Part shown: positions 35,531 through 48,000 of the stretch, piece by piece | Position numbering within the stretch: the stretch's first letter is position 1 | Layout: every line of letters begins with the position of its first letter | NCBI GenBank assembly: GCA_950022295.1 | Contig: OX465598.1 | Coordinates: forward strand, 174,672,001-174,736,000 | Length of the DNA stretch: 64,000 nt | Direction of reading: 5' to 3' | Origin: Bromus sterilis | Taxonomy: Eukaryota > Streptophyta > Magnoliopsida > Poales > Poaceae | The notes under the pieces: model-generated | Told to the model about the DNA's origin: nothing | What the model saw: the letters and a program-made list of their open reading frames with translations, nothing else | Database searches by the model: none | Position numbers and translations under genes: made by a program

Positions 35531-35776
35531 CATTTGCGAGCATCGTCAGTCAAGTATGACTCATTCATATAAGTAGAAGGACTAGGTATAGTGGAGCTGT
35601 AAATACAAGATTTTCCACCCATTGAATCCAAAGTTCTGTTGATAAATATAGTTAATCTATTTTGTTGCAACAAATTTGGAAGACGTAAATAACATCGTTA
35701 ATTCCTAACATTCGTCAATACTACTCGCGTCCTGGGTACTTTGAGCAGTTATATGATCGCAATAACATATAATGAA

Positions 35777-35797
35777 TGATATATATATATATATATA
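35777..35797. repeat. (AT)n microsatellite
   Basis: About ten AT units directly abut the candidate Helitron start. Confidence 0.85.
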
Positions 35798-36060
35798 TCT
35801 TATAAAGAAAAATCCCACTAAGATGCATTTATAGTGTCTATCTCAACATGCAAGCTATCCACCTCACCAACTATTAGAGCCAATCATTTGTCCATGTCAT
35901 CCACTAACAAAACCTCACTAAGATACATTTGTGCATACTATTTTAGCCAACCATTTTTTCCATGTCATTGAGTTTATTTACATGCATTTTATACCCTTTC
36001 AATTTACATTGTAGACTTCTAATAGAAATTTCCGCTCCAACGTGCAGGATGTTCTTCTAG
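35798..36060 (+). mobile_element. Candidate non-autonomous Helitron (263 bp)
   Basis: It starts TCTTATAAAG after an A and ends CTTCTAG before a T, matching the Helitron rule A|TC...CTRR|T. The 3' end (CGCTCCAACGTGCAGG, then CTAG) recalls the GC-rich 3' terminus of grass Helitrons. An internal unit (CTCACTAAGAT...CCATGTCAT) is present twice. There are no coding sequences. No terminal inverted repeats or TSD are expected for this class. Confidence 0.45.
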
Positions 36061-36156
36061 TTTGATACATGATGTGATCGTCGATATCATAGCTGCTCCA
36101 ATTACCCCGGGATAAGTGTAATATTGATGACTGATTATCAGGTACAATGCGGTTTA

Positions 36157-36410
36157 TGTAAGGCCTGATATGCGGTACTGTTCCAGATCTAGATGTTTCC
36201 ATCACGAACCGGGGAGGAAGCACATATCGGTCCCATCGCGACATATGACATAGCCATATGCCCAGGATTTCCAACATAATATCACAACATTAAAGATACG
36301 AGGATACAACATCTCATACAATCGGCATACAACTTCCTTAATACAATACATCAGTGGAAGATATATGTCTAAGTACAGACTACAATCAAATGCCTACTGG
36401 CAAAGAGAAA
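36157..36410 (-). repeat. Terminal fragment of an L LTR
   Basis: It matches the last 254 bp of the other L LTRs and ends at the TSD. At its other edge (about 36409-36411) it joins leader sequence directly, with a few bases of A-rich microhomology. Confidence 0.75.
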
Positions 36411-36478
36411 TAGTTTTTTCTAGACTCGACTTCGGCCAGAGAGGGGATCCTACGGTCGGTAAGGCTCTAATACCAAGT
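36411..36478 (-). other. Leader remnant and PBS of the L3 element
   Basis: The PBS complement at 36464-36475 is TGGTATTAGAGC on the minus strand, one mismatch to tRNA-iMet. It is followed by the GTCGAGTCTAG leader block shared with the other L copy and with the Tekay-type element. Confidence 0.75.
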
Positions 36479-39400
36479 TGTAAGGCCCGATATGCAGTAC
36501 TGTTCCTGATCTAGATGTTTCCATCCAGATCCGGGGACGAAGCACATATCGGTCCCACGATGACATATGACGAGGTCATATGCCCCGGATTTCCAACATG
36601 ATATCACAACATTACAGATACAAGGATACAACATCTCATACAATCGGCATACAACTGCCTTAATACAATACATCAGCGGAAGATACATGTCTGAGTACAG
36701 ACTACAATGAAATGCCGACTGGCAAAGAGAAAAACATTGATCCCCATAACCACACGGGTCCAGGCCCCCCGCCGGGATCCGCCTAACTAGTCGTCGTCGA
36801 GTCTCCACATGAAACGTCGATCACCATACCTGTTGTCGATCAAGAACCCTGAAAAGAGTTTGGGGGTAGTATCATGAGTACAGAGGTACTCAGCATCCAA
36901 CTGTAGTGGTCATCTGACCCAGCAAGGACTTCATCACTCGTCATTCTAGGACAACTAGGAGTTTACGGTAAGGATGGGGTAAGTGGTGAGGTTGCTGCCG
37001 CACTAGCATTTATGAAGTGGCTAACGATCTAGAGAGTAAGATAAGAAGCCAAGCATTCGATGAGGAATTGCCTCCAACAAGTCTTGCTATCAACTACTAC
37101 GCAAACATAACACCTACCCTATCCTTGTCCTCCTCTTAGCATCCCGACCAAGAAGAAGCAGTCAAGGCACACACACGTTGATCAAATTATATTAAGATTA
37201 TCTCAGTTGTTGTTGTCTATGAACAAGCAGTAGGTCTCAACTTGTCCATAACCGTGGACACGGCTTCTCGAAAAGATTTAACCCTGCAGGCGTGTACCAA
37301 CTGCCCATTACAAGGCTCCGCACGCACGCCCATCTCTCTTAGTTGCTACCCATGATAGGCAACCATTTTATGATTTAGTCCCAAGAGACCCGGAACAACA
37401 GGTCCCTCTAACTAACAACGCACAAATCCGAGTGGCCCCCGGTGAGTCGACATCCAACTCAAAAGCCGGCCGCGCTCTCGAATCGGTCTCTACCGTTTGG
37501 ACGAGGTCGGGATAACCTACCCTCGCACGGGAAGGCTCCCTAGCTTCCAGGGGTGGACCAATAGGATATACCATCCCATTGGCCCGATTTATATTAAATC
37601 CATTGGCTGCAGACCAGTTACACACACGTTTTCTCAAATGGTAAAATCAGCTTGGGCCACCACTAGAAATGTTTGAAGTTAGGTAGGTAATAAAAGGGGA
37701 TCGCATGAAATCCCACATGCGGTTAGGCACGCTCAGTCTTAAAACCAATACCCGGAACTCGGGTCCTAGGTGACTCGAATGGAACAAAGCGTCGGGGCGG
37801 GATAGCCTAGAACTTCCATCCTTCGTCGAGTATAGTCAACATTATAATAATCATATCAACCACAACAATATAATAATGTGATATCCCAAACCAAGGAGTA
37901 ACAGGATAACATCGTAGCATCTTAAGCATGCATGCTAAGCAGGGGCTGAGCAACGAGCAATAGTAACATAGCAGTACATGGTTTGTTGGGAGGGGACATG
38001 GCTGTATCGGTTTGAAAGAGGCTGTAAACATGTGGTAGGATCAAACATCGAACCTAACCTAGAATAGCATGCAAACCGCTGGTTGAAATAGAATGGATCA
38101 TAAGTAATGTATAGTCCTTGCCTCTTGATAAGTCGGGTTCCGAAGGTGTAGTTGATCGCAAGCTCGCATGATCTCCGAAGGTACCCGCGGAAGCACACAA
38201 GACGATAAACACTGGAAAGAAATCAACGAGCAAGCACTCTATTACTACGAGGCAAACACGAGCAAGCATCAACATGAAGCAACACGAGACATCGCACCTA
38301 CCGTCGAGAGCGGGTACTAACAGGTTAAGTAGAGTACTCGTCACACACGACGATACCGCACGTCTACGGTGGTTCAAGTTGTTTAGCTACAGGTGAGAAA
38401 AAGGTTATTAACATCGAAACTCAAGCAAGCATGGCATAGCACACAAACATGGCAAGGGGTGAAGCACAAAGTAAACTATCTAATCTAGTCAATTTAAGTG
38501 GGGTGAAATCGTAGACATGGCAAACTATTGCGGACCCCACGATAAAAATGGAATTTGGTACTGTTCTACCCTAAACATAATTTTATTATTTTTATTAGCA
38601 AGCAAGAATAGCATAAACACATTCTACATGCAATTCTGGTCAAGTTACATATAAAAAAATTTTAATCGGAGCAACGGTTAAAAAGTTATTAAAGAAACAA
38701 TTTAGGGTGGCATGCGATGTAATTAGCAGGTAAACAACATGTAAACAAGGTCAAACATAACAAAGAATCACATTTTTTTAATCTACACAGAAAACTAAGA
38801 AAGTTTCATGTTTAACGCGTTGCGATCCGAGCTACGGTTGAAAAGTTACGGGCACCGCAAAAATAATAAAACAATCTGCACATTTATTAATAAACCAGAA
38901 AAAGGGTCTATTGGGCCGAATTGCTACTAGTGGGCTAAACAGTGTGGGCGCTTGATAACTAATAATCACACGGGCGGGAAATACACATGGGCCGGCCCAA
39001 CAGTGCACAGCAGCAAAAAAAATAAAAAAAGGGGGGGGGGGGGCGCTCACCATGGGCCGAGGGGCTGCTGGACCTGGGCCTCGTTGGAGGGGCGGCTGGG
39101 CCACCAGTGGCACGCCGGCCCACTAGGGCGACGGGCACAGGGCACGGCTCGCCCTCGTCTCCACGACGACGCAGCCGCGGATGGCACGCTGGCGGCAGGC
39201 TAGGCCCGCTAGGAGCGCGACGGTGGAGGCGGACGGATCCGCGCGACCCTCACCGGATCTGCGTAGGGGCGGTGGCTGGGAGGTTCCCGCGGCGAGCATC
39301 ACAGGGCGACGCGGCGCAGAGTTCCTCGGGGCTCCGGCTCATGGAAGCCATGGCGGCGGCGGATGGTTTCTGCAGCGAAGGAGAGAGGGAGGAGGTGAGG

Positions 39401-40196
39401 CGAGGGATCAGGGAGAGGAGAGGGCAGGGAGGAGAAGGAAGGGCGCGGTGCCGGAGGCTCGCCGGAGTTGGTGGCCGGCGCGGCCACGACTGGCTCGGGG
39501 AAGGCGGCTCGGGAGCGGGCTTTGGGTGGATCCACGGGACGACGAGGCTGCCTCCGGATCGTTGGATCAGGCGATCCAACGGTCCAGATCGAGGGGAGCT
39601 AGGGTTTGCTGCAAAATGGAAAAAATGCGAAAATTGGGGCATATCTGGGGCAAAGTGGAGGGGGTGGCTGCAATTTTGTGGCTAGGGAAGCCCTAGAAAG
39701 GGGGTGGGAGTGTGGTGGTCTTTATATAGCCCAGGTGGCTGGCATTTGCAAAAACATCCCCGGTTTTTCTCTCGCGCGCGCGGTGTTTACGTTTCTGACC
39801 GTCGGGGTCCGCAGTACCTCCGATCCGGGTAAAACTTCGAACTGCGCGATCAGCGCGTCGAGCCGGAGGCGTTCACCTCGCGTTGGAACCGTTCCGAGAA
39901 CACTTTCCGGCGCGCTATAAAAATAACCCGTTTAATTATTAAACGGGGTTTTTCGTTCCGTTGGCTGCGGCTGGTCTCGTGCGGTTTTCACGACGGTGAT
40001 CGGGCGAAACCCGGTGTCGCAAAGGTCGAGTGTCAGGTGTGCAATGGTCGGTCTCCGTCTGGTACAAGATAAGAGGGGAAAAAATAATCCCCGATCGATA
40101 ACTCGGGGATGAAAACACCGCAAAAAACAATCAGACAATCGAACAATTCAAAGCGAAAACAAATTTTTTATTTTTTGTGAAATCTGGGCTGTTAAA
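36479..40196 (-). repeat. 5' LTR of L3 (3.7 kb), minus strand
   Basis: It runs from the mutated head TTTAACAGCCC at 40196 to CCTTACA at 36479. TATA box complement at 39721-39728. A run of 13 G (39031-39043) and the GC-rich leader (about 39100-39600) produce long artefactual frames. It sits inside LTR A; the right flank TCTAT has no partner because of the later deletion. Confidence 0.75.
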
Positions 40197-40512
40197 TCTA
40201 TGCTAGTCAATTTTTAAGTGAGGCACAACCTAAACATGGCATACACTAAGTACCCCACAACAATTAAATAATTTGGTACTGTTCTGCCCTAAACCATATT
40301 TTAGGTTGGTTAACAGCAGAAAACAATAGCATAAACACAAAGTTCACGAAAAACTAATCAAGTTACATATAAAGAACACTCCAAACGGAGTTACGGTTAA
40401 AAAGATACAAGAAAAACAAGTTACACAGGCACAATCTGCCAACATCAGGAAGCACACTTTAGAGCAATGCATAAACAGGATAATGAATGCAAACATGCTC
40501 ACAAATGATATG
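40197..40512 (-). repeat. LTR A, inner fragment
   Basis: It matches the reverse complement of L2 at about 29360-29670. Its last five bases ATATG (40508-40512) are one side of the TSD of the inserted element; LTR A continues at 48876. Confidence 0.8.
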
Positions 40513-43500
40513 TGTAACAACCCAGATTTCAAAAAAATAATTTGTTTTCGGTGTGAATTGCCTGATTGCCTGCTTTGTTTGCGGTGTTTGCATCCCCGAT
40601 TTATCGATCGGCGATTATTTTCCCCCTCTTATCTCGTACCGGACGGAGACCGAACCTTGCCACCCTGACACTCGACCTTAGCGACACCGGGTTTCACCCG
40701 TCACCGTCGCAACCTCTGGCACAGGACCAGCCATAACCAACGGTGCGGAAAAAACCCCATTTATATTTAAATGGGTTATTTTATCGGGAGGTGCTCGACG
40801 TTCTATTTTGGCGTTAAATGTTGTAGACGACATTCTTATAGTGTGGCGATGTTGTATTTCGATTTTCGTGCGATTCTGACTTCGTCGGGTAGGTGAACGT
40901 TCGTATGTGCCAGGCATATTAGCTGGTGTAATTTCTGCGGCGTATTTTACAAAATGTCGCCCGTGCCTTTAGCTGGACCCCCGGATTCTTCCCTTATCTT
41001 TGGATTCTAGCCCACCCGAAAATCGGACCCGAAACGGGCCATTTCGTGGCCCGAAAACCCCTCCTAAACACCCACCTACTATATATAGCAGGCACCCCAA
41101 GATATTTTTAGGCAAAACCTAGACCTAGCTCCTCTCTTATCGTGCACACCCTCTCCACCGCTGCCACTTGCCTCATCCAACTTCCCCCACGTCCAGATCT
41201 GGGCTCCCAATCTGATCCGTCGGATCTGCATCGAAGGGCTCCAGGAGCGCCACCTCATCAGATGGAGCAACCTCCCCAGCCCGTGCTCCTCTCCCGTGGA
41301 CGTCTAGCCCCGAGCGCCGCCGCCGCCTCCATGCCGTGGCCGCGCCGCCGCTGCGCTTCAGCCGCCGTTGACCAGTAGGCCAGCCCTGCCGCACCTTCCT
41401 CCCTCATCCTCTCGTCTCCTCCCTCACCTACCCTTCTCTTTCTCCCAGGAAGCCGCCGCCGGGCCAAGGAGCCACCATGGACGACCGTGATGAGAGCTCA
41501 TCGCCGCACCACCTTGGGACCCCTGCCGACGACCGGATCTGGTGGATCTGGCGTCCTTTGCACCGCCGCAACCCCATCTCGCCGTCCCTGTCACTCGACG
41601 CCGTCCTCACCACGCCGGAGCCTCCTCCCGCTGCCACTCACCATCGTCCTGGAGAGGACGAGCACGAGCTCTCCGTCACCAGCCAGGAACGCCCAACAGA
41701 GGTGCTGCCTCGAGCGGCCCAGCCTAGTCACCTCCAGCCGAACGCCCCAGCTGGGCCAGCGCCCCAAGCCCAGCAGCCAGCACCGCACGGCCTCCTCTCA
41801 CCTGTGGCGCAGTTGGGCCGAGACCCGTAAGGTGAGCCTCGCCCTTTTTTCCCCTGCAGCGTGTTGGGCTCGGCCCAATAGAGTTTAGCGCCCATGGGCG
41901 TTTTTTTATTATCTTGCGCACCCCCTGCCAGGCCCAGTGGAGCCAGATCCGGCCCAAGAGCATGTTAGCCTTTTTCTGTATTTATATTTGGCAGATTATG
42001 TTGCGTTTTTGCGATGCCCGTATCTTTTAGACCGTTTGTCGGATTGAGATGAGCTTAACATGAAACTTGCTTATAATTTTATGTAGATTATTAAAATGTT
42101 CCTCTTTGCCATGTTTGACTTTGTTTACATGTTGTTTGACTGCTAATTACATCACATGCCACCGTAAATTGTTTCTTTAATAAATTTTTAACCATTGCTC
42201 GGATTAAAATGTTTCTTACATGTAACTTGACTAGAATTGCATGTAGGTTGTGAATATGTTGTTCCTTCTTGCTACTAAAAATAATAAAACTATGTTTAGG
42301 GAAAAACAGTACCAAATGCAATAATTATCGTGGGGTCCGTAATAGTTGCCATGCATAGGTTTTACCCCCACTTAAAGTGACTAGGTTAGATAGTTTATTC
42401 ATGCTTCACCTCTTGCCATGATTGAGTGATATGCCATGCTTGAGTGAGATTCCATGTTAATAACCTTTGCTCACCTTCTGTAACTAAACAACTTGAACTG
42501 ATATAAACTTGCGGTATCGTCGTGTGTGACGGATACTCCACTTAACCTGTTAGTAATCGCTCTCGAAGGTAGGTGCCATGTCTCGTGTTGCCTTCTTGTT
42601 GATGCCTTCTCGTGTTTTCTTCATAGTAATAGAGTTCTTGCTCGTCGGTTGCCTTTTCCAGTGTTTACTTCTTGTGTGCTCCCGCGGATACTCTCGGAGA
42701 CGATGCGAGCTTGCGATCAACTACACCTTCGGAACCCGACTTATCAAAAGGCAAGGACTATACATTAGTTATGATCCATTCTATTTCAACCAGCGGTTTG
42801 CATGCTAGTCTAGGTTAGGTTCGATGTTTGATCCTACCACATGTTTACAGCCTCTCTTAAACCGATACAGCCATGTCCCCTCTCAGCAAACCATGTACTG
42901 CTATTTTACTATTGCTCGTTTCTCAGCCACTGCTTAGTATGCATGCTTAGGATGCTACGATGTTACCCTTTACTCCTTGGTTGGGCTATCACATTATTAT
43001 ATTATTGTGGATGATATGATTATTATAAATGTTGACTATACTCGACGAAGGATGGAAGGTCTAGGCTATCCCGCCCCGTCGCGTTGTTCCATTCGAGTCA
43101 CCTAGGATCTGAGTTTCGGGTATTGGTTTTAAGACTGAGCGTGCCTAACCGCGTGTGGGATGCTATGGGGTCCCCTTTTCTTACCTACCTAGCTTCAAAC
43201 ATTTCTAGTGGTGGCCCAAGCTGATTTAACCATTTGAAACCATGTGCGTAACTGGTCTGCAGCCAGTGGATTTAATACAACTCGGTCCAGCAGAGACAGA
43301 TTTCCTTTGTTGGTCCACACTGGTGAGCTAGGGAAGTCCCCTGTTATATAGGTGAGGCTAACCCCGACCTTAGCCATACGGAAGAGTCCGATCCTAGAGC
43401 GTGGCCGGCTTTGGGGTTGGGTGTCGACTCCCCGGGGGCCACCCGAATTTGTTCATTGTTAGTTAGAGGGACCTGTCGTTTCAGATCTCTCGGAACTAAA

Positions 43501-44400
43501 TCATAAAATGGTTGCCTGTGATGGGTAGCAACTGAGAGAGATGGGCGTGCGTGCGGATCCTTGTAATGGGAAGTTGGTACACCCCTGCAGGGTTAAATAT
43601 TTTCGAGAAGCCGTGTCCATGGTTATGGACGAGTTGAGACCTACTCCTTGTTCATAGACAACAACAACAACTGAGATAATCTTAATATAATTTGATCAAC
43701 GTGTGTGTGCCTTGACTGCTTATTCTTCGTCGGGATGCGAAGAGGAGGACAAGGATAGGATATGTGTTATGTTTGCATAAGTAGGTGATAGAAAGACTTG
43801 TTGGAGGCGATTACTCATCGAAAGCTTGGCTTCTTATCTTACTCTCTAGATCGTTAGCCACTTCATAAATGCTAGTGCGGCAGCAACCTCACCACTTACC
43901 CCATCCTTACCGTAAACTACTAGTTGTCCTAGAATGACGAGTGATGAAGTCCTTGCTGGGTCAGTTGATCACTACAGCTGGATGCTGAGTACTTCTGTAC
44001 TCATGATACTACCCCCAAACTCTTTTCATGGGTCTTGATCGACAACAGGTACGGTGATCGACGTTTCACGTGGAGACTCAACGACGACTAGTTAGGCGGA
44101 TCCCGGCGGAGGGCCTGGACTCGTGTGGTTATGGAGATCGATGTTTTTCTCTTTGTCAGTAGGCATTTGATTATAGTCTGTACTCAGACATATACCTTTC
44201 GCTGATGCATTGTATTTAAGGAATTTGTATGCCGATTGTATGAGATGTTGTATCCTTGTATCTGTAATGTTGTGATATCATGTTGGAAATCCGGGGCATA
44301 TGACTTCGTCATATGTCGAGGTGGGACCGATATGTGCTTCGTCCCCGGATCTAGATGGAAATATCCTGATCTGGAACAGTACCGCATATCGGGCCTTAAA
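40513..44400 (+). repeat. 5' LTR (3888 bp) of the complete L element
   Basis: It starts TGTAACAACCC and ends CCTTAAA, the final C of TTACA being mutated. TATA element CTATATATA at 41079-41087. The U3 part (about 40790-41100) does not resemble U3 of L1, L2, L3 or LTR A, although sequence on both sides does. The GC-rich leader at 41140-41830 contains composition-driven frames. Confidence 0.85.
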
Positions 44401-45004
44401 ACTTGGTATCAGAGCCTTACCGACCATAGGATCCCTTTTCTGGCCGAAGTCGAGTCTAGACAAAAACTATTTTGTAGGTACTAAGTTAGGTATCGCAGAG
44501 TAGGATTCTTTTTACTCCTTACCCTTGCTCTGGTCAGGACAAGTGTCGTAAGTGTTTTAACTCTCAACTTATCCCATTTCAAACTTTAGGATCTCGAGTA
44601 AGTAGAGTTTCGGAACCTTTACAATGCCTTGCTTGCAGCGTATTGTCTCGATGCCGATCTCATGTTTGGGAAATCCTGTATTACCTTTAGTTCTTTCGAC
44701 TCTGGTAAACATCTTGGTCGTCTATTGACTTCCGTTCTCTTGCCAGTATCTTCACGATTACAGTGAGAGTGCTTCCCTTGATCGTCGTTTTGACTTGTCG
44801 TTCTTCCTCTTGATCTCCTGATGGTTTCGTTTTCCGACGTTGCCGTCTCTCTGCGGAAATTTATCTTGACGGAAGTTTGGCGTTGACATGGAGCAGAGTC
44901 CCTTGTTGGTGGTGTTGAAGATCGTCGACTCTCTTTTCACTCCCCCCCTCTCCCCCAGATCGTCCAGGATATCGGGACGAGATCCCTTGTTGGTGGTGTT
45001 GTAT
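44401..45004 (+). other. Internal region of the complete L element
   Basis: The PBS TGGTATCAGAGC is at 44404-44415, then the GTCGAGTCTAG leader block at about 44450. A duplicated segment GATCCCTTGTTGGTGGTGTT (44982-45001) has a partner near 44901-44920. No open frame of note and no strong polypurine tract before the 3' LTR. This is too short to encode any retrotransposon domain. Confidence 0.8.
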
Positions 45005-48000
45005 TGTAACAACCCAGATTTAAAAAAATATTAAAAATTTTGTTTTCGGTGTGAATTGTTTGATTTTCTGCTTTGTTCGCCGTGTTTGCATCCCCGATTT
45101 ATCGATAGGCGATTATTTTCTACCCTCTTATCTCGTACCGGACGGAGAGCGAACCTTGCCACCCTGACACTCGACCTTTGCAACACCGGGATTCACCCGA
45201 TCACCGTCGCGACCTCTGGCACAGGACCAACAATAACCAACGGTGCGGAAAAAACCCCATTTATATTTAAATGGGTTATTTTATCAGGAGGTGCTTGGCG
45301 TTCTATTTTGGAGTTAAATGTTGTATACGACGTGCTTACAGTGTGGCGATGTTGTATTTACATTTGCATGCGATTCCGACTTCGTCGGGTAGGTGAACGT
45401 TTGGATGTGCCAGCCATAGTAGCTGGTGTAGGTCCTGTGGCGTATTTTACAAAATGTCGCGCGTGCCTTTAGCTGGACCCCCGGATTCTTCGCTTATCTT
45501 TGGATTCTAGCCCACCCGAAAATCGAACCTGAAACGGGCCATTTCGTGGCCCGAAACCCCTCCTAAACACCTACCTGCTATATATAGCAGGCACCCAAGC
45601 CATTTCTAGGCAAACACATAGACCTAGCTCCTCTCTTTCCGTGCACACCCTCTCCACCGCCGCCACTTGCCTCATCTAACTTCCCCCACGTCCAGATCTG
45701 GGCTCCCGATCTGATCCGTCGGATCTGCATCGAAGGGCTCCAGGAGCGCCACGTCATCAGATGGAGCAACCTCCCCAGCCCGTGCTCCTCTCTCGTGGAC
45801 GTCTAGCCCCGAGCGCCGCCTCTGCGCTTCGGCCGCCGTTGACCAGCAGGCCAGCCCCGCCGCACCTTACTCCCTCATCCTCTCGTTTCCTCCTTCACCT
45901 CCCCTTCTCTTTCTACCAGGAAGCCGCCGCCGGGCCAAGGAGCCACCATGGACGACCGTGACGAGAGCTCATCGCCGCACCACCTTGGGACCCCTACCGA
46001 CGACCGGATCTGGAGGATCTGGCGTCCTTTGCGCTGCCGCAGCCCCATCTCGCCGTCCCTGTCACTCGACACCATCCTCACCACGCCGGAGCCTCCTCCC
46101 GCTGCCGCTCACCATCGTCCTGGAGAGGACGAGCACGAGCTCTCCGTCACCAGCCACGAACGCCCAACAGAGGTGCTGCCCCGAGCGGCCCAGCCCAGCC
46201 ACCTCCAGCCAAACGCCCCAAGCCCAACAGCCAGCACCGCGCAGCCTCCTCTCGCCCGTGGCGCATGGGAGCTATCTAGCGCCTCCCTCCGCAGTTGGGC
46301 CGAGGCCCGTATGGTGAGCCTCGCCCTTTTTTTCCCCTGCAGCGTGTTGGGCTCGGCCCAATAGAGTGTTACGCCCATTGGCGTTTTTTTATATCTTGCG
46401 CACCCCCTGCCAGGCCCAGTGGAGCCAGATCCGGCCCAAGAGCATGTTAGCCTTTCTCTGTATTTATATTTGGCAGATTATGTTGCGTTTTTGCGATGCC
46501 CTTATATTTTAGACCGTTTGTCGGATCGAGACGAGTTTAACATGAAACTTTCTTAGAACTTTATTTAGATTATTGAAATGTTCCTCTTTTCCATGTTTGA
46601 CTTTGTTTACATGTTGTTTTACTGCTAATTAAATCACATTCAACCGTAAATTGTTTCTTTAATAACTTTTTAACCGTTGGTCGGATTAAAATGTTTCTTA
46701 CATGTAACTTGACTAGAATTGCATGTACGTTGTGAATATGTTGTTCTTTCTTGCTAATAAAAATAATAAAATTATGTTTAGGGAAAACAGTACCAAATGC
46801 AATAATTATCGTGGGGTCCGTAATAGTTGCCATGCATAGGTTTTACCCCCACTTAAAGTGACTAGGTTAGATAGTTTATTTATGCTTCACCTCTTTCCAT
46901 GATTGAGTGATATGCCATGCTTGAGTGAGATGCCATGTTAATAACCTTTGCTCACCTTCTGTAACTAAACAACTTGAACCAACATAAACGTGCGGTATCG
47001 TCGTGCGTGACGGATACTCCACTTAACCTGTTAGTAATCACTCTCGACGGTAGGTGCGATGTCTCGTGTTTCCTTCTTGTTGATGCTTGCTCGTTCTTTC
47101 TTCGTAGTACTGGAGTGCTTGCTCGTCGATTGCCTTTTCCAGTGTTTACTTCTTGTGTGCTCCCGCGGATACTCTCGGAGACGATGCGAGCTTGCGATCA
47201 ACTACACCTTCGGAACCCGACTTATCAACAGGTAAGGACTATACATTACTTATGATCCATTCTATTTCAACCAGCGGTTTGCATGCTAGTCTAGGTTAGG
47301 TTCGATGTTTGATCCTACCACATGTTTACAACCTCTCTTAAACCGATACAGCCATGTCCCCTCCTAGAAAACCATGTACTGCTATGTTACTATTTCTCGT
47401 TGCTCAGCCCCTGCTTACTATGCTTGCTTAGGATGCTACGATGTTACCCTGTTACTCCTTGGTTGGGCTATCACATTATTATATTATTGTGGATGATACG
47501 ATTATTATAAATCTTGACTATACTCGACGAAGGATGGAAGGTCTAGGCTATCCCGCCCCGAAGCTTTGTTCCATTCGAGCCACCTAGGATCTGAGTTCCG
47601 GGTTTTGTTTTAAGACTGAGCGTGCCTAACCGCGTGTGGGATGTTTTGGGGTCCCCTTTTCTTACCTACCTAGCTTCAAACATTTCTAGTGGTGGCCCAA
47701 GCTGATTTTACCATTTGAAACCGTGTGCATAACTGGTCTACAACCAGTGGATTTAAAACAACTCGGGCCAGCAGAGACAGAGTTCCTTTGTTGGTCCACA
47801 CTGGTGAGATAGGGAAGTCCCCTGTTATATAGGTGAGGCTAACCCCGACCTTAGCCTTACGGAAAAGTTCGATCCTAGAGCATGGCTAACTTTTGGGTTG
47901 GGTGTCGACTCACCGCGGGCCACCCGGATTTGTTCGTTGTTAGTTAGAGGGGCCTGTCGTTTCAGATCTCTCGGAACTAAATCATAAAATGATTGCCTGT

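Noticed and set aside
39107..39696. 192- and 171-codon ORFs
   Set aside because: Antisense to the L3 LTR, GC-driven, Arg/Gly-rich in two frames at once; no conservation.
41477..41888. Overlapping 117- and 133-codon ORFs in the L 5' LTR, with counterparts at 45948-46364
   Set aside because: The two LTR copies keep long frames only because they are near-identical DNA; frame ends differ after small indels and no domain is visible.
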